NCBI GenBank assembly: GCA_019429465.1
Contig: JAHYIV010000018.1
Span: forward strand, 1 to 49,603
Source of the DNA: Desulfoarculaceae bacterium
GTDB taxonomy: Bacteria > Desulfobacterota > Desulfobulbia > Desulfobulbales > Desulfocapsaceae
Length of the DNA stretch: 49,603 nt
Reading direction: 5' to 3'
Positions 8,623 to 16,568 of this stretch are shown piece by piece. Position numbers and translations under genes: made by a program. Every line of letters starts with the position of its first letter. Position 1 is the stretch's first letter. Under the pieces are notes generated by a model. The model was not told the DNA's origin. It made no database searches and saw only the letters and a list, made by a program, of their open reading frames with translations.

Positions 8623-9226
8623 TTACCTTTTCCTCATCCGAATCTTTGCGTTTTGTGAGCACTTCATCTACTATACCATATTTACGAGCCTCGACAGGGC
8701 TCATGAAATTATCTCTTTCAGTGTCGAGCTTGATCTTTTTGATCGGATGGCCGGTATGATGGGCCAGAATCCGGTTCAGATCATCACGCATCCGCAGGAT
8801 TTCCCGGGTATGGATATCAATCTCCGTGGCCTGCCCCTGATAGCCGCCCATGGGCTGATGGATCATGATTCGGGAGCTGGGCAAGGCGTAGCGTTTACCC
8901 TTGGTCCCGGCGGCAAGCAGCAAGGCGCCCATGGAAGCCGCCTGCCCCATGCACAAGGTGGCAATATCGCATTTCACATACTGCATGGTATCATAGATAG
9001 CCATACCGGCCGTAACCGAACCGCCAGGAGAGTTAATATAGAAGGTTATATCCTTGTCCGGATCATCTGCCTCCAGAAAAAGAATCTGGGCAACAATGGA
9101 ACTGGCAACTTCGTCGCCCACGGATGTTCCCAGAAAGATAATACGTTCCCTGAGCAGACGGGAATAAATGTCAAAGGCCCGCTCACCGCGTGGACTTTGC
9201 TCGACAACCATAGGAATCATATTCAT
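8615..9226 (-). CDS. clpP: ClpP, proteolytic subunit of the Clp protease
   Basis: 203 residues. The serine-protease triad is visible as Ser98 (GQAASMGA), His123 (RIMIHQP) and Asp172 (DTERDNFM). The N-terminal segment [20 protein letters not shown] is the usual short propeptide and axial loop. ClpP forms a 14-mer chamber and works with ClpX, encoded next and overlapping by 8 nt. A 365-bp gap with a type B repeat separates it from tig upstream, so tig and clpP may not share one mRNA efficiently. Confidence 0.98.
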   Translation of the reverse strand: MNMIPMVVEQSPRGERAFDIYSRLLRERIIFLGTSVGDEVASSIVAQILFLEADDPDKDITFYINSPGGSVTAGMAIYDTMQYVKCDIATLCMGQAASMGALLLAAGTKGKRYALPSSRIMIHQPMGGYQGQATEIDIHTREILRMRDDLNRILAHHTGHPIKKIKLDTERDNFMSPVEARKYGIVDEVLTKRKDSDEEKVNG

Positions 9227-9246
9227 TTTACACTCTCCTTAAAACA

Positions 9247-9286
9247 GTTCGACTGCAACGGCCATATTTACGGCCATCTGCAGTCG
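9247..9286. other. Hairpin upstream of clpP
   Basis: TTCGACTGCA and TGCAGTCGAA pair around a loop containing ACGGCCATATTTACGGCCAT. It lies 21-60 bp before the clpP start, in its probable leader. No U-tract follows on either strand. Its function is unknown. Confidence 0.35.
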
Positions 9287-9361
9287 AAAGTATTCATCTG
9301 ATGTCACTTATTATTTGCTGCTGTAAAAAAAAATCAACATGACTACCTGCATCCATCTGCC

Positions 9362-9466
9362 AAGCCACTGTAAAAAAATAACATAGCCATCTAAGTGCCA
9401 GGAGCGGCATAAGGATCCTTAACGAAATAGATATAAATGGCCATGTTATTTCGTAACGGCTCCTAA
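9362..9466 (+). repeat. Hairpin repeat type B, copy 1 (about 105 bp)
   Basis: The element starts AAGCCACTGTAAAAAAATAA with ACATAGCCA and ends TGGCCATGTTATTTCGTAAC with GGCTCCTAA. The inner ends (AAATAACATGGCCA) are inverted copies. Other copies are at 28587, 33651 and 34044. It lies between tig and clpP. The remaining part of this gap (9467-9591) holds AGCCGGTT/AACCGGCT arms about 45 nt apart but no gene. Confidence 0.75.
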
Positions 9467-9591
9467 ACAGCATATGAAGCCGGTTGTTCTGCCACCATCC
9501 ACGGTCAGTGAGACGAAACAGTGAGCAAGAAACCGGCTGTTTCGCCACTCGACCCCTGAGACCGTGAAGGCAGCTGCTTGCCGTTCATCCC

Positions 9592-10917
9592 TTACGCCTC
9601 GGCATTCTCCGACGAAACCACCACAGAAGCCGTGGCATCAAGCAGCTTGGCCTCCGCCCGCAGGAAAGCGAGGATCTTTTCATTCAGCAGTTCGTTGACA
9701 AAGGGAAGCAGATCATCACGGCTGCCACCGAAATATTGTTTTACCTGGGCCACAGGCATATTATACTGGTCGCCGATACGCTTGAAACCGCGATCCATAT
9801 CCTCATCCGTTACCTTGATTGCCTCAACCTCGGCGATCTTCTTGAGGATGAAATCGCCGCGCACCCGCTTTTCGGCCGTTGCCCGGTTGCGCTCGGCCAA
9901 CTCTTCACGGTTGATACCGGCAGACTCCAGATCCATGCCGTTCTCCTCCAGGGACTTTACCGTGGCCTTGATCATCTCTTCCACTTCGTAACGCACCAGA
10001 CGAACAGGAACCGGGAAGGTGTGATTATCAAGGAGTTTGAGCATGATCCGATCAGTCAAATCACCATCCGCCTTTTCTTCTTTCTCTTTGGCGATACGGT
10101 CATGGATGGCAGTCTTCAGTTCCGCCAGGCTTGCATATTCAGAGCCCACATCCTTGGCAAATTCGTCATCAAGCTCAGGGAGAAGGCGTTCCTTGACATC
10201 TTTCACCTTGACCTTGAAGGTCACCTTCTTGCCGGCAAGCACAGGATTGGGATACTTGGCAGGAAATTCCACCTCGTGACTGGCCTCTTCGCCCATCCGC
10301 ATACCCACAAGCTTGTCCTCAAATTCGAGACTGATGCGCCCGGAACCGACATCTACCGAAAAATTATCATTTTTCACTTCTTTCATGGGCTTATCATTAT
10401 GATACCCCTGAAAGTCAACAACAACGACATCCCCTTTCACCACCGCCCGATCACCAACGGAGCGGAGGGGGGCCATCTCGACCCGCAAGGATTCCACCTC
10501 GGCGTTTATCTCTTCATCACTCACATCGACAGCAGGCTTCTCCACTTCAAGTCCCTTATAGCCCTGCAGTTCAAATTCTGGTTTGGTATCAATCATGGCC
10601 ACATAGCTGAAGGTGCCATCATCCTTGAATCGTGGTTCGCTGATCTCGGGATGCACGACAGGGTCAATTTTTTCCTGCTCAATGGCCGTAAAATAGGTGT
10701 CCTGAATCAGCTTTTCGGCAACCTCAGGTTCAACCTTCTGCTGGAAGTTCTTCAGGATAATGGAACGAGGCACCTTGCCTCGCCTGAACCCCTTTAACTT
10801 CACATCCTTCTGCACCTTATCATAGGCGTCTTTAAGCTCTTTCTGCACCACATCTTCCGGCAGAGCAATGGTAATTTTTCTTGTCAGATCAGTAAGTTTC
10901 TCGACTACAACATCCAT
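9592..10917 (-). CDS. tig: Trigger factor, ribosome-associated chaperone and prolyl isomerase
   Basis: 441 residues from ATG 10917 (MDVVVEKLTDLTRKITIALP), which has AAAGGA at proper spacing. A longer frame starting at 10971 would add an atypical 18-residue leader. The ribosome-binding signature GFRRGKVPRSI lies near residue 45, followed by an FKBP-type domain (about 150-245) and the helical C-terminal chaperone arms. Trigger factor binds nascent chains at the ribosome exit. Position upstream of clpP-clpX-lon is the common bacterial arrangement. Confidence 0.97.
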   Translation of the reverse strand: MDVVVEKLTDLTRKITIALPEDVVQKELKDAYDKVQKDVKLKGFRRGKVPRSIILKNFQQKVEPEVAEKLIQDTYFTAIEQEKIDPVVHPEISEPRFKDDGTFSYVAMIDTKPEFELQGYKGLEVEKPAVDVSDEEINAEVESLRVEMAPLRSVGDRAVVKGDVVVVDFQGYHNDKPMKEVKNDNFSVDVGSGRISLEFEDKLVGMRMGEEASHEVEFPAKYPNPVLAGKKVTFKVKVKDVKERLLPELDDEFAKDVGSEYASLAELKTAIHDRIAKEKEEKADGDLTDRIMLKLLDNHTFPVPVRLVRYEVEEMIKATVKSLEENGMDLESAGINREELAERNRATAEKRVRGDFILKKIAEVEAIKVTDEDMDRGFKRIGDQYNMPVAQVKQYFGGSRDDLLPFVNELLNEKILAFLRAEAKLLDATASVVVSSENAEA

Positions 10918-11072
10918 CGTTAACATCCTTTCAATTGAGATTAATCCCGGGGGGTTCGACTTTGACAGCAAACAAAAGCCCCCCTTATAAACTGGACAAA
11001 CGGCTTGATCCTCTCCGAAAAAAGACAGAAGATCATTCCTGTATCACTTACCGCATCATTTAACACCACAAG

Positions 11073-11156
11073 TGGTGCGAGAGGGGGGACTCGAACCCCC
11101 ATGCACAAGGCGCTGGTTCCTAAGACCAGTGCGTCTACCAATTCCGCCACCCTCGC
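11073..11156 (-). tRNA. tRNA-Leu (anticodon TAG)
   Basis: 84 nt on the minus strand: acceptor GCGAGGG/CTCTCGC, anticodon stem CTGGT/ACCAG with loop CTTAGGA (anticodon TAG), class II variable arm, T arm GGGGGTTCGAGTCCCCC, and encoded CCA. It lies upstream of tig on the same strand. Confidence 0.95.
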
Positions 11157-11296
11157 AAAACTTCAACCGGCAGAAGCAAGGCAACAACAGTTTATAGCTG
11201 ATTCACAGCCACACAACCGCCACACAACCTTGTCGCCAAAATCTCAGCAACTGACAGTTGCCTGCTCTTTTCACCTGAAATCATATTTAAGTATGC

Positions 11297-11376
11297 TAAC
11301 CCCGATGAACGGGATAAGTGCCTTTCGCAGATTATTTTCTGGCAAAAAAACAAAAAAATAATCTGCAAGCCACTAA
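11297..11376 (+). repeat. Hairpin repeat type A, complete copy 1
   Basis: The left flank TAACCCCGATGAACGGGATA (small CCCG/CGGG hairpin) is followed by AGTGCC and a long imperfect hairpin, CGCAGATTATTTTCTGGC, A-rich loop, AAAATAATCTGC, ending CACTAA. CTAA occurs at both boundaries. This copy has the most diverged stem of the set. Confidence 0.8.
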
Positions 11377-11478
11377 TTAATAATTCACATCTTTCAGCCA
11401 GTCAAGGAAGATTCAACCGAGAACAGGCCGAATACGTGTTCAGCAGACAAAAAATGTTGTCGCCATCCTCCCCGGACA

Positions 11479-11632
11479 GATACTATCCAGCAGCACCTCA
11501 TCTGCTTCGTCATCGGCCTGCTCATGTACGAATCAATACACTGCGCAGGCCTCTTTCTCGCATATGAGGCACTGCTGGATAGTTACGTGACATGTGTTTT
11601 GGCATTTTCCCGGCATTAAGCTGGAGAGTTAC
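11479..11632 (-). repeat. Type D repeat (GTAA-ended, IS66-like MITE), copy in reverse orientation
   Basis: Reverse complement of the element at 21143-21296, about 154 bp. It shows ACTATCCAGCAGCACCTCAT at the left and GGCATTAAGCTGGAGAGTTAC at the right boundary. Terminal bases are slightly diverged (GATACT for GTAACT), and no 8-bp duplication flanks it, so it is probably an old insertion. Confidence 0.7.
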
Positions 11633-11751
11633 CTTTTCAGAACAGCTTGCCAAATCCAGCGGCAGCGACTATATTTGATCCGTTGCCTCTGGCAGCAACA
11701 AGAAACGTTGCAATCCCCCTTTATCCAATCATGCCAACTCTGAGGAAATCG

Positions 11752-12624
11752 ATGAAATACAAACAGGCAGCAACGGGATGTGCCCTGCTTCTGGCATTCT
11801 TTGTCACCGGTCAGGCTTTGGCCGCGACCAACACAAAGGCCCCCTCCAGGATAGACTGGAATGTGGATAAAAGCTGGGACCTTCCGGCAACCCCCCTGGA
11901 CATTGTTTATTCGCTCGATGGAAAGCAGGTCTTCATCCTGACCGACCAGCAGACAGTGCTTGTCTATGACAACATGGGCGAGCTGACCGGCTCAATCCCC
12001 GTGGACAAAGGGGTATCGGCCATCGATATCGCACCTCGCGGCGAACGACTTTTCCTCATCAACCAGAAGACCAAGGTCTTTTCGGACATGACTATTGATT
12101 TTATAGCCGATATCAACACCACGGGCTCGCCCTTTCTCGGCCTGGCCACAGCCCCGGTGACCATCGCCGTCTTTACCGATTTTCAGTGACCTCACTGCGG
12201 CAAGCTCTCGCCGCTTCTCGAGCAGGTGCTCGAGCACAATCCTGACACCGTAAAGATTGTCCTGAAAAATCTACCGCTGGCGATGCATCAATTTGCCGAC
12301 CCTGCCGCCCGCGCCGCCCTTGCTGCGGGCGAACAGGGCAAATACTGGGAATTTCATGACGCCCTCTTTGCCTTGCCGACTATTAACAATGAAACCATTG
12401 ACACCATTGCAGTCAAACTTGGGCTCAAAATGGCTCAGTTCAAGAGCGACATGGCCTCTGCCAAGATCAGACAAAAGATAGATCAGGACATGTTGGATGC
12501 CCAGAATGCAGGGGTAACCGGAACGCCGACAATCTTCATCAATGGCCTTCCCTTGCGGGAACGCAGCCTGGAAGCCTTTCAGCAGAGGATAGATGGAGCC
12601 CTTGGCAAGACCACCAAAAAATAA
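11752..12624 (+). CDS. Probable selenocysteine-containing DsbA/DsbG-like thiol oxidoreductase (U-P-H-C active site)
   Basis: 290 codons from ATG 11752 (GAGGAAA ribosome site), reading through an in-frame TGA at 12187-12189. A signal peptide (MKYKQAATGCALLLAFFVTG, cleavage after ALA) directs export. Residues 45-120 form a beta-repeat-like segment (LDIVYSLDGKQVFILTD). The C-terminal part is a thioredoxin-fold DsbA/DsbG domain: VTIAVFTDFQ-(TGA)-PHCGKL, then ALAAGEQGKYWEFHDALFAL and the cis-Pro loop GVTGTPTIFING. The TGA sits exactly where the family has the first Cys of CPxC, giving U146-P-H-C149. The frame is identical on both sides, and a hairpin fitting bacterial SECIS rules follows. A nonsense mutation is the alternative. 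It overlaps phoH by 32 nt. Confidence 0.85.
12187..12234 (+). promoter_or_regulatory. Recoding site: Sec TGA with candidate bacterial SECIS hairpin
   Basis: After TGA 12187-12189, CTCGAGC (12217-12223) pairs perfectly with GCTCGAG (12228-12234) around the loop AGGT. The loop begins 34 nt after the TGA and has G as its second base. Known bacterial SECIS elements have a G among the first two loop bases and lie 16-37 nt from the UGA, so this fits. A second small stem (GCGGC/GCCGC, 12197-12213) precedes it but lacks the loop G. Confidence 0.7.
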
Positions 12625-13642
12625 GGCGGCCCGCCAGCCGCTGAGCCGCGACCTTGATTTTGCTGATAACGGGCTGACAGCAACCCTGTTCGGCGACCTG
12701 AACAAAAATCTGCAGACCGTAGAAAGATGCTGCGGGGTGACGATTCATGTCCGGGGCATGGGGGTGCATATCTCCGGCCTCGGCCATGAAGTGGAGCTGG
12801 CCGCCGAACTGCTGGATCAGTTTTACGGTCTGATTCGCAAGGGCCTGAAGGTCTTTTCCTCTGACTTTGCCTTTGGCCTGCGCGTCCTTGAATCAAACCC
12901 CCATGCCAGGCTGGACAAGATCTTTCTTGATAAGGTCTACATCACCACCCAGAACCGCATCGTCTCACCCAAGACCACCAACCAGAAAAACTATATCGAC
13001 GCCATCCGCCACAATGATATGGTCTTCGGCATAGGACCGGCCGGCACCGGCAAGACCTATCTGGCCGTAGCCATGGCCGTTTCCGCCCTGACCAATAACG
13101 CGGTACGATCCATCATCCTGACCAGGCCGGCAGTTGAGGCCGGGGAAAAGCTGGGGTTCCTGCCAGGCGATCTGGCCCAGAAGGTCAATCCCTACCTCAG
13201 GCCCCTGCATGATGCCCTCAATGACATGCTGGGGCCTGAAAGAAGCAATGCCCTGATCGAACAGGGCATCATCGAGATCGCCCCGCTGGCCTTCATGCGT
13301 GGGCGCACCCTGAGCAATGCCTTTATCATCCTTGACGAGGCCCAGAATACCACCCGAGAACAGATGATGATGTTTCTGACCCGTATCGGCTTTGACTCCC
13401 AGGCCGTCATCACCGGTGACATCACCCAGGTGGACCTGCCGGCTCCTGAACAGTCAGGGCTCCTTGAGGCCGGAAAGATTCTGGGCGCCATTGAAGGTAT
13501 CGCCTTCTGCCCCTTTACCCAGGCCGATGTCGTCCGTCACCCCCTGGTCCAGAAGATCATCACCGCCTATGAAAAGAAAGCGGAGAACAAGGTGGCAACA
13601 GACGCTCCCCCTTCTGCCGTTATCAATAAGCTCTATCATTAA
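12593..13642 (+). CDS. PhoH-family ATPase (PhoL/YbeZ type)
   Basis: 349 residues. An N-terminal KH-like region is followed by a PhoH ATPase core with Walker A GIGPAGTGKT, Walker B FIILDEAQN and a sensor region MMMFLTRIGFDSQAVITGDI. PhoH/YbeZ proteins are RNA-associated ATPases that partner with the YbeY endoribonuclease, encoded next. The start lies inside the end of the selenoprotein gene (32-nt overlap) and is preceded by GAGGATAG. A type A repeat begins right at its stop codon. Confidence 0.93.
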   Translation: MEPLARPPKNKAARQPLSRDLDFADNGLTATLFGDLNKNLQTVERCCGVTIHVRGMGVHISGLGHEVELAAELLDQFYGLIRKGLKVFSSDFAFGLRVLESNPHARLDKIFLDKVYITTQNRIVSPKTTNQKNYIDAIRHNDMVFGIGPAGTGKTYLAVAMAVSALTNNAVRSIILTRPAVEAGEKLGFLPGDLAQKVNPYLRPLHDALNDMLGPERSNALIEQGIIEIAPLAFMRGRTLSNAFIILDEAQNTTREQMMMFLTRIGFDSQAVITGDITQVDLPAPEQSGLLEAGKILGAIEGIAFCPFTQADVVRHPLVQKIITAYEKKAENKVATDAPPSAVINKLYH

Positions 13643-13644
13643 TC

Positions 13645-13725
13645 CAACCCCGATGAACGGGATAAGTGCCTTTCGCAGATTATTTTCTTGCAAAAAAAAC
13701 AAGAAAATAATCTGTAAGGCACTAA
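13645..13725 (+). repeat. Hairpin repeat type A, complete copy 2
   Basis: Begins AACCCCGATGAACGGGATAA directly after the phoH stop. The hairpin is GCAGATTATTTTCTTG, loop CAAAAAAAA, CAAGAAAATAATCTG, and it ends AAGGCACTAA. It separates phoH from ybeY-pdxJ, so it sits in the transcript between genes of a probable operon. Confidence 0.85.
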
Positions 13726-13765
13726 ATACCTGCATCGTATCCTCAAATCCACAGCCACAAGACCT

Positions 13766-14962
13766 ATGACCGTTGACCTCTCAATTCATTACCACTGCCA
13801 GGACTGCCGCATAAACAGCCGTCTTCTGCAGCGCCGTGCCAGTGCCCTCCTGCGGGAATGCCGGGTTGCCGACCATGGCCTCAGCATCCTGCTGGTGGAC
13901 GATCAGGAAATAAGCTGGCTCAACGATCACTACCGGCACAAGAGCGGGCCGACTAATGTCCTCTCCTTTCCCTTTGGAGGCGGGGCAGACAGCTCCTTAT
14001 CCCTGCTGCCGATCAGGGAACTGGGCGACATCATTATCTCGGTCGACACCGCCCTGCGTGAGTCCAAAGAATTCAAACAACCCCTGCATGACCGGCTCAC
14101 CTGGCTCATCACCCACGGCCTCCTACATCTACTCGGCTACGACCACGAGTTGTCAGAGGCCGATGCCATCGCCATGCAGGACAAAGAACAGCAGCTACTC
14201 ACCAGATTACTCTCTTCCAGGAGCATTGCCATGACCCATCTTGCCATTAATGTCGATCACATTGCCACCATCCGTCAGGCCAGGGGAGGCGTTCAACCGG
14301 ACCCGGTAGCTGCCGCCGCCATCTGTGAAATGGCCGGGGCCGCCGGCATTGTCGTCCACCTCCGGGAAGACAGGCGCCATATCATTGACCGCGACGTCAG
14401 GCTGCTTCGGGAGACGGTGAAGACCAAACTCAACCTTGAGATGGGCGCAAACAAGGAAATCATTGCCATCGCCCTTGATCTCAAGCCGGACATGGTGACC
14501 CTGGTCCCGGAAAAACGGCAGGAGCTGACCACCGAAGGGGGCCTGGATGTCGCCTCCCAGAAAAAGATGCTGGCCAAGACCATCGACAAGATGCGCAAGG
14601 CCGGGATTCCGGTCTCTCTTTTTGTCGATCCTGACACCAGGCAGGTCAAAGCCGCCCATGAGATCGGGGCCACCTTTGTCGAGATCCATACCGGCCGCTA
14701 CTGCAACGCTGCAGATGCAAAGGCGCGCGAACAGGAATTCCAGACCATCGCCACCATGGCCGAAGAGGCCTACCAGGCCGGTCTGCGGGTCTATGCCGGA
14801 CATGGCCTGGACTATCAGACCACCGCCAGGATCGCCGCCCTCGACACCATTGAAGAACTGTCCATCGGTCATGCCATAATCGCCAGGGCCGCCTTCACCG
14901 GACTTGACCAGGCAGTTCGTGACATGCTGGCCATTCTCCGGGAAGCAGACAGAATCAACTGA
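13766..14962 (+). CDS. YbeY endoribonuclease fused in frame to PdxJ pyridoxine 5'-phosphate synthase
   Basis: 398 codons with no stop between the two proteins. Residues 1-155 are YbeY: the metal site HGLLHLLGYDH (H117, H121, H127; H-x3-H-x5-H) is complete; the protein matures 16S rRNA and aids ribosome quality control. Residues 156-398 are PdxJ, beginning MTHLAINVDHIATIRQARGG, with the TIM-barrel motifs HLREDRRHI, EMGANKEI and YAGHGLDY; PdxJ makes pyridoxine 5'-phosphate from 1-deoxyxylulose 5-phosphate and aminoacetone phosphate. Each half has about normal length. The PdxJ ATG (14231) has an SD of its own, so both fused and free PdxJ are possible. It follows phoH, the usual ybeY neighbour. 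Confidence 0.9.
   Translation: MTVDLSIHYHCQDCRINSRLLQRRASALLRECRVADHGLSILLVDDQEISWLNDHYRHKSGPTNVLSFPFGGGADSSLSLLPIRELGDIIISVDTALRESKEFKQPLHDRLTWLITHGLLHLLGYDHELSEADAIAMQDKEQQLLTRLLSSRSIAMTHLAINVDHIATIRQARGGVQPDPVAAAAICEMAGAAGIVVHLREDRRHIIDRDVRLLRETVKTKLNLEMGANKEIIAIALDLKPDMVTLVPEKRQELTTEGGLDVASQKKMLAKTIDKMRKAGIPVSLFVDPDTRQVKAAHEIGATFVEIHTGRYCNAADAKAREQEFQTIATMAEEAYQAGLRVYAGHGLDYQTTARIAALDTIEELSIGHAIIARAAFTGLDQAVRDMLAILREADRIN
14219..14233 (+). promoter_or_regulatory. Internal Shine-Dalgarno and start codon for PdxJ
   Basis: AGGAG at 14219-14223 lies 7 nt before ATG 14231, exactly where PdxJ homologues begin. The site suggests the genes were once separate or overlapping and that free PdxJ may still be made. 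Confidence 0.6.
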
Positions 14963-14993
14963 TGGAGCCCTACCCCCTGATTCCATTGCAGTT

Positions 14994-15070
14994 CATCCAG
15001 GCTACTGGTGTTACAAGAGACGTAAAAACGTAGTCTGGATGCAGCGTCAGCGGAATCCGGGGAACACCTG
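14994..15070 (+). repeat. REP-like palindromic repeat (GGAATCCGGGG type), copy 2
   Basis: CATCCAGGCTAC (14994-15005) pairs with GTAGTCTGGATG (15030-15041). It continues into CAGCGTCAGCGGAATCCGGG, which matches the minus-strand repeat at 3057-3098. It is in the pdxJ to tRNA-Leu gap. Confidence 0.6.
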
Positions 15071-15107
15071 AAGAATAATTTAACCCTGGGGCGTCAGCTT
15101 TTGCCGA

Positions 15108-15137
15108 TTGACAAACAAAACACCCCTGTGGTAAAAA
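15108..15137 (+). promoter_or_regulatory. Promoter of tRNA-Leu(TAA)
   Basis: TTGACA at 15108-15113, 17-18 nt, then GTAAAA/TAAAAA around 15131-15137, about 10 nt before the tRNA. The -35 is a perfect consensus. Confidence 0.65.
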
Positions 15138-15146
15138 TAACACCAT

Positions 15147-15234
15147 GCCTGGATGGTGGAACTGGTAGACACCCGAGACTTAAAATCTCGTGGGCCCTGC
15201 GCCCGTGCGGGTTCGACTCCCGCTCTAGGCACCA
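15147..15234 (+). tRNA. tRNA-Leu (anticodon TAA)
   Basis: 88 nt. Acceptor GCCTGGA/TCTAGGC, anticodon stem GAGA/TCTC with loop CTTAAAA (anticodon TAA), long class II variable arm (TGGGCCCTGCGCCCG), T arm GCGGGTTCGACTCCCGC, encoded CCA. Confidence 0.95.
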
Positions 15235-15241
15235 AGTAATT

Positions 15242-15285
15242 AAGCCCGGACCACCTTGAAAACAGGTGTCCGGGCTTTTTTTATT
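15242..15285 (+). terminator. Terminator of tRNA-Leu(TAA)
   Basis: AAGCCCGGACCACCT pairs with AGGTGTCCGGGCTT around GAAAAC and is followed by TTTTTTATTT. A strong intrinsic terminator 8 bp after the tRNA. Confidence 0.9.
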
Positions 15286-15362
15286 TCTTGCATTTCTCTG
15301 CTGATCAGCAGAAGAGCCCTTTCCTGCCCGGGGCAAGAGAGGCCCCCCTGGGCCGCCCCCGT

Positions 15363-16568
15363 CTATTCATGACGCAAGGCGTCAATGGGATTCAGATGCG
15401 CCGCTTTTCTGGCCGGGAAGAAACCGAAAATAATACCAACGGCCGCGGAAAAGAGGAATGAAACAACCACGATCCCCGGATTCAGGATAAAGGGGACATT
15501 CAACACCTTGGCAAGCCCCACTGAACCACTCAGGGCGACGACCACACCGATCAGACCACCGAGGGAAGAGAGCGCCACCGCCTCCACCAGAAACTGCAGC
15601 AAGACCTCCCGCTCCCTGGCGCCGATGGCCAGACGAATGCCGATCTCCCTGGTTCGTTCCGTGACCGAGACCAGCATGATATTCATGATGCCGATGCCGC
15701 CTACCAGCAGGCTGACTGCGGCCACCGCTCCAAGGAGGGCGGTGAGGATCTGGGTGGTGCCGGTGAGCATCCTGGTAATCTCCTTCATATCCATCACCTG
15801 GAAATTATCGCTGGCGGTGGCAGAAATATGACGGCGCTGCCGCAGCAACGACTCGATCTCACTCTTGGCCTGGTCCGTCGAACCGCCTTCCGCCACCGAG
15901 ACCTGGATCAGGCTGACATCCTGATTACCGGCAATACGCCGCTGCAGGGTCCGCAGGGGTAACAACACCAGATCATCCTGATCGCTGCCAAAGGTGGATT
16001 GCCCCTTGGCCTCAAGGACACCGATAACCTGACAGGAAAAAGTATCCAGACGGATCTTGCTGCCGATCGGATCCTGCCCGCCAAAAAGCTCACTGTGCAC
16101 CGTGGCCCCTACCAGACAGACCGCCTTACCGGAACGCAGCTCACTGTCGAGAAACTGACGGCCGCTCAGGACCGTCCAGTTGCGCACCTTGAAAAACTCG
16201 TTATCAACACCGGTGGCCGTGGTGGACCAGTTTTTATTCCCGTAGACGGCCACAAGCCGCTGCGAGGAAGAAGGGGCAATCGCGGCAATAGAAGGCACCT
16301 CACGATAAATGGCCTGAACATCAGCCTGCTTAAAAGGAGGAGCCGCAACACCTTGCCCCCCTCCCATCCGCTGACCGACCCGAACCATGAGCAGATTAGT
16401 GCCAAGGCTCGATATCTGCTGGCTAACCTGGGCCGTCGCCCCACCACCGATAGTCACCATGATAATCACTGCGGCCACGCCGATGACAATACCCAGTATG
16501 GTCAAAAAGGAACGCATGACATTGCGGCGGATCTCGCGCAGGGCCAGAAGAACACTATTAACAAACAT
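15363..16568 (-). CDS. MacB-type ABC transporter permease (FtsX family)
   Basis: 401 residues. One N-terminal membrane helix (MRSFLTILGIVIGVAAVIIM) is followed by a large periplasmic MacB-PCD domain (about 45-270) and three C-terminal helices of the FtsX domain (AVSLLVGGIGIMNIMLVSV, then TREIGIRLAIGA, VVSFLFSAAVGIIFGFFPA). The sequence ends with the usual PIDALRHE. The ATPase is encoded separately just upstream; their coding regions share one base. With the ATPase and adaptor it should form a MacAB-TolC-like tripartite exporter for peptides, macrolides or lipids. The substrate cannot be told from sequence. Confidence 0.93.
   Translation of the reverse strand: MFVNSVLLALREIRRNVMRSFLTILGIVIGVAAVIIMVTIGGGATAQVSQQISSLGTNLLMVRVGQRMGGGQGVAAPPFKQADVQAIYREVPSIAAIAPSSSQRLVAVYGNKNWSTTATGVDNEFFKVRNWTVLSGRQFLDSELRSGKAVCLVGATVHSELFGGQDPIGSKIRLDTFSCQVIGVLEAKGQSTFGSDQDDLVLLPLRTLQRRIAGNQDVSLIQVSVAEGGSTDQAKSEIESLLRQRRHISATASDNFQVMDMKEITRMLTGTTQILTALLGAVAAVSLLVGGIGIMNIMLVSVTERTREIGIRLAIGAREREVLLQFLVEAVALSSLGGLIGVVVALSGSVGLAKVLNVPFILNPGIVVVSFLFSAAVGIIFGFFPARKAAHLNPIDALRHE

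Larger units (their letters stand above)
11157..11751. other. 595-bp intergenic region filled with repeats
   Basis: No convincing gene. It holds a type A hairpin repeat (11297-11376) and a type D GTAA-ended repeat (11479-11632). The stretch 11633-11751 is the presumed leader of the selenoprotein gene; a longer in-frame start at 11647 exists but lacks an SD and a signal peptide. Confidence 0.6.

Noticed and set aside
9736..10797. Plus-strand frame of 353 codons
   Set aside because: Antisense shadow of tig; no protein-family features.
12187..12189. TGA read as an ordinary nonsense mutation or as the end of one gene and start of another
   Set aside because: The frame continues exactly, the TGA falls on the redox Cys codon, and a SECIS-like hairpin follows; the pieces are two parts of one thioredoxin-fold protein.
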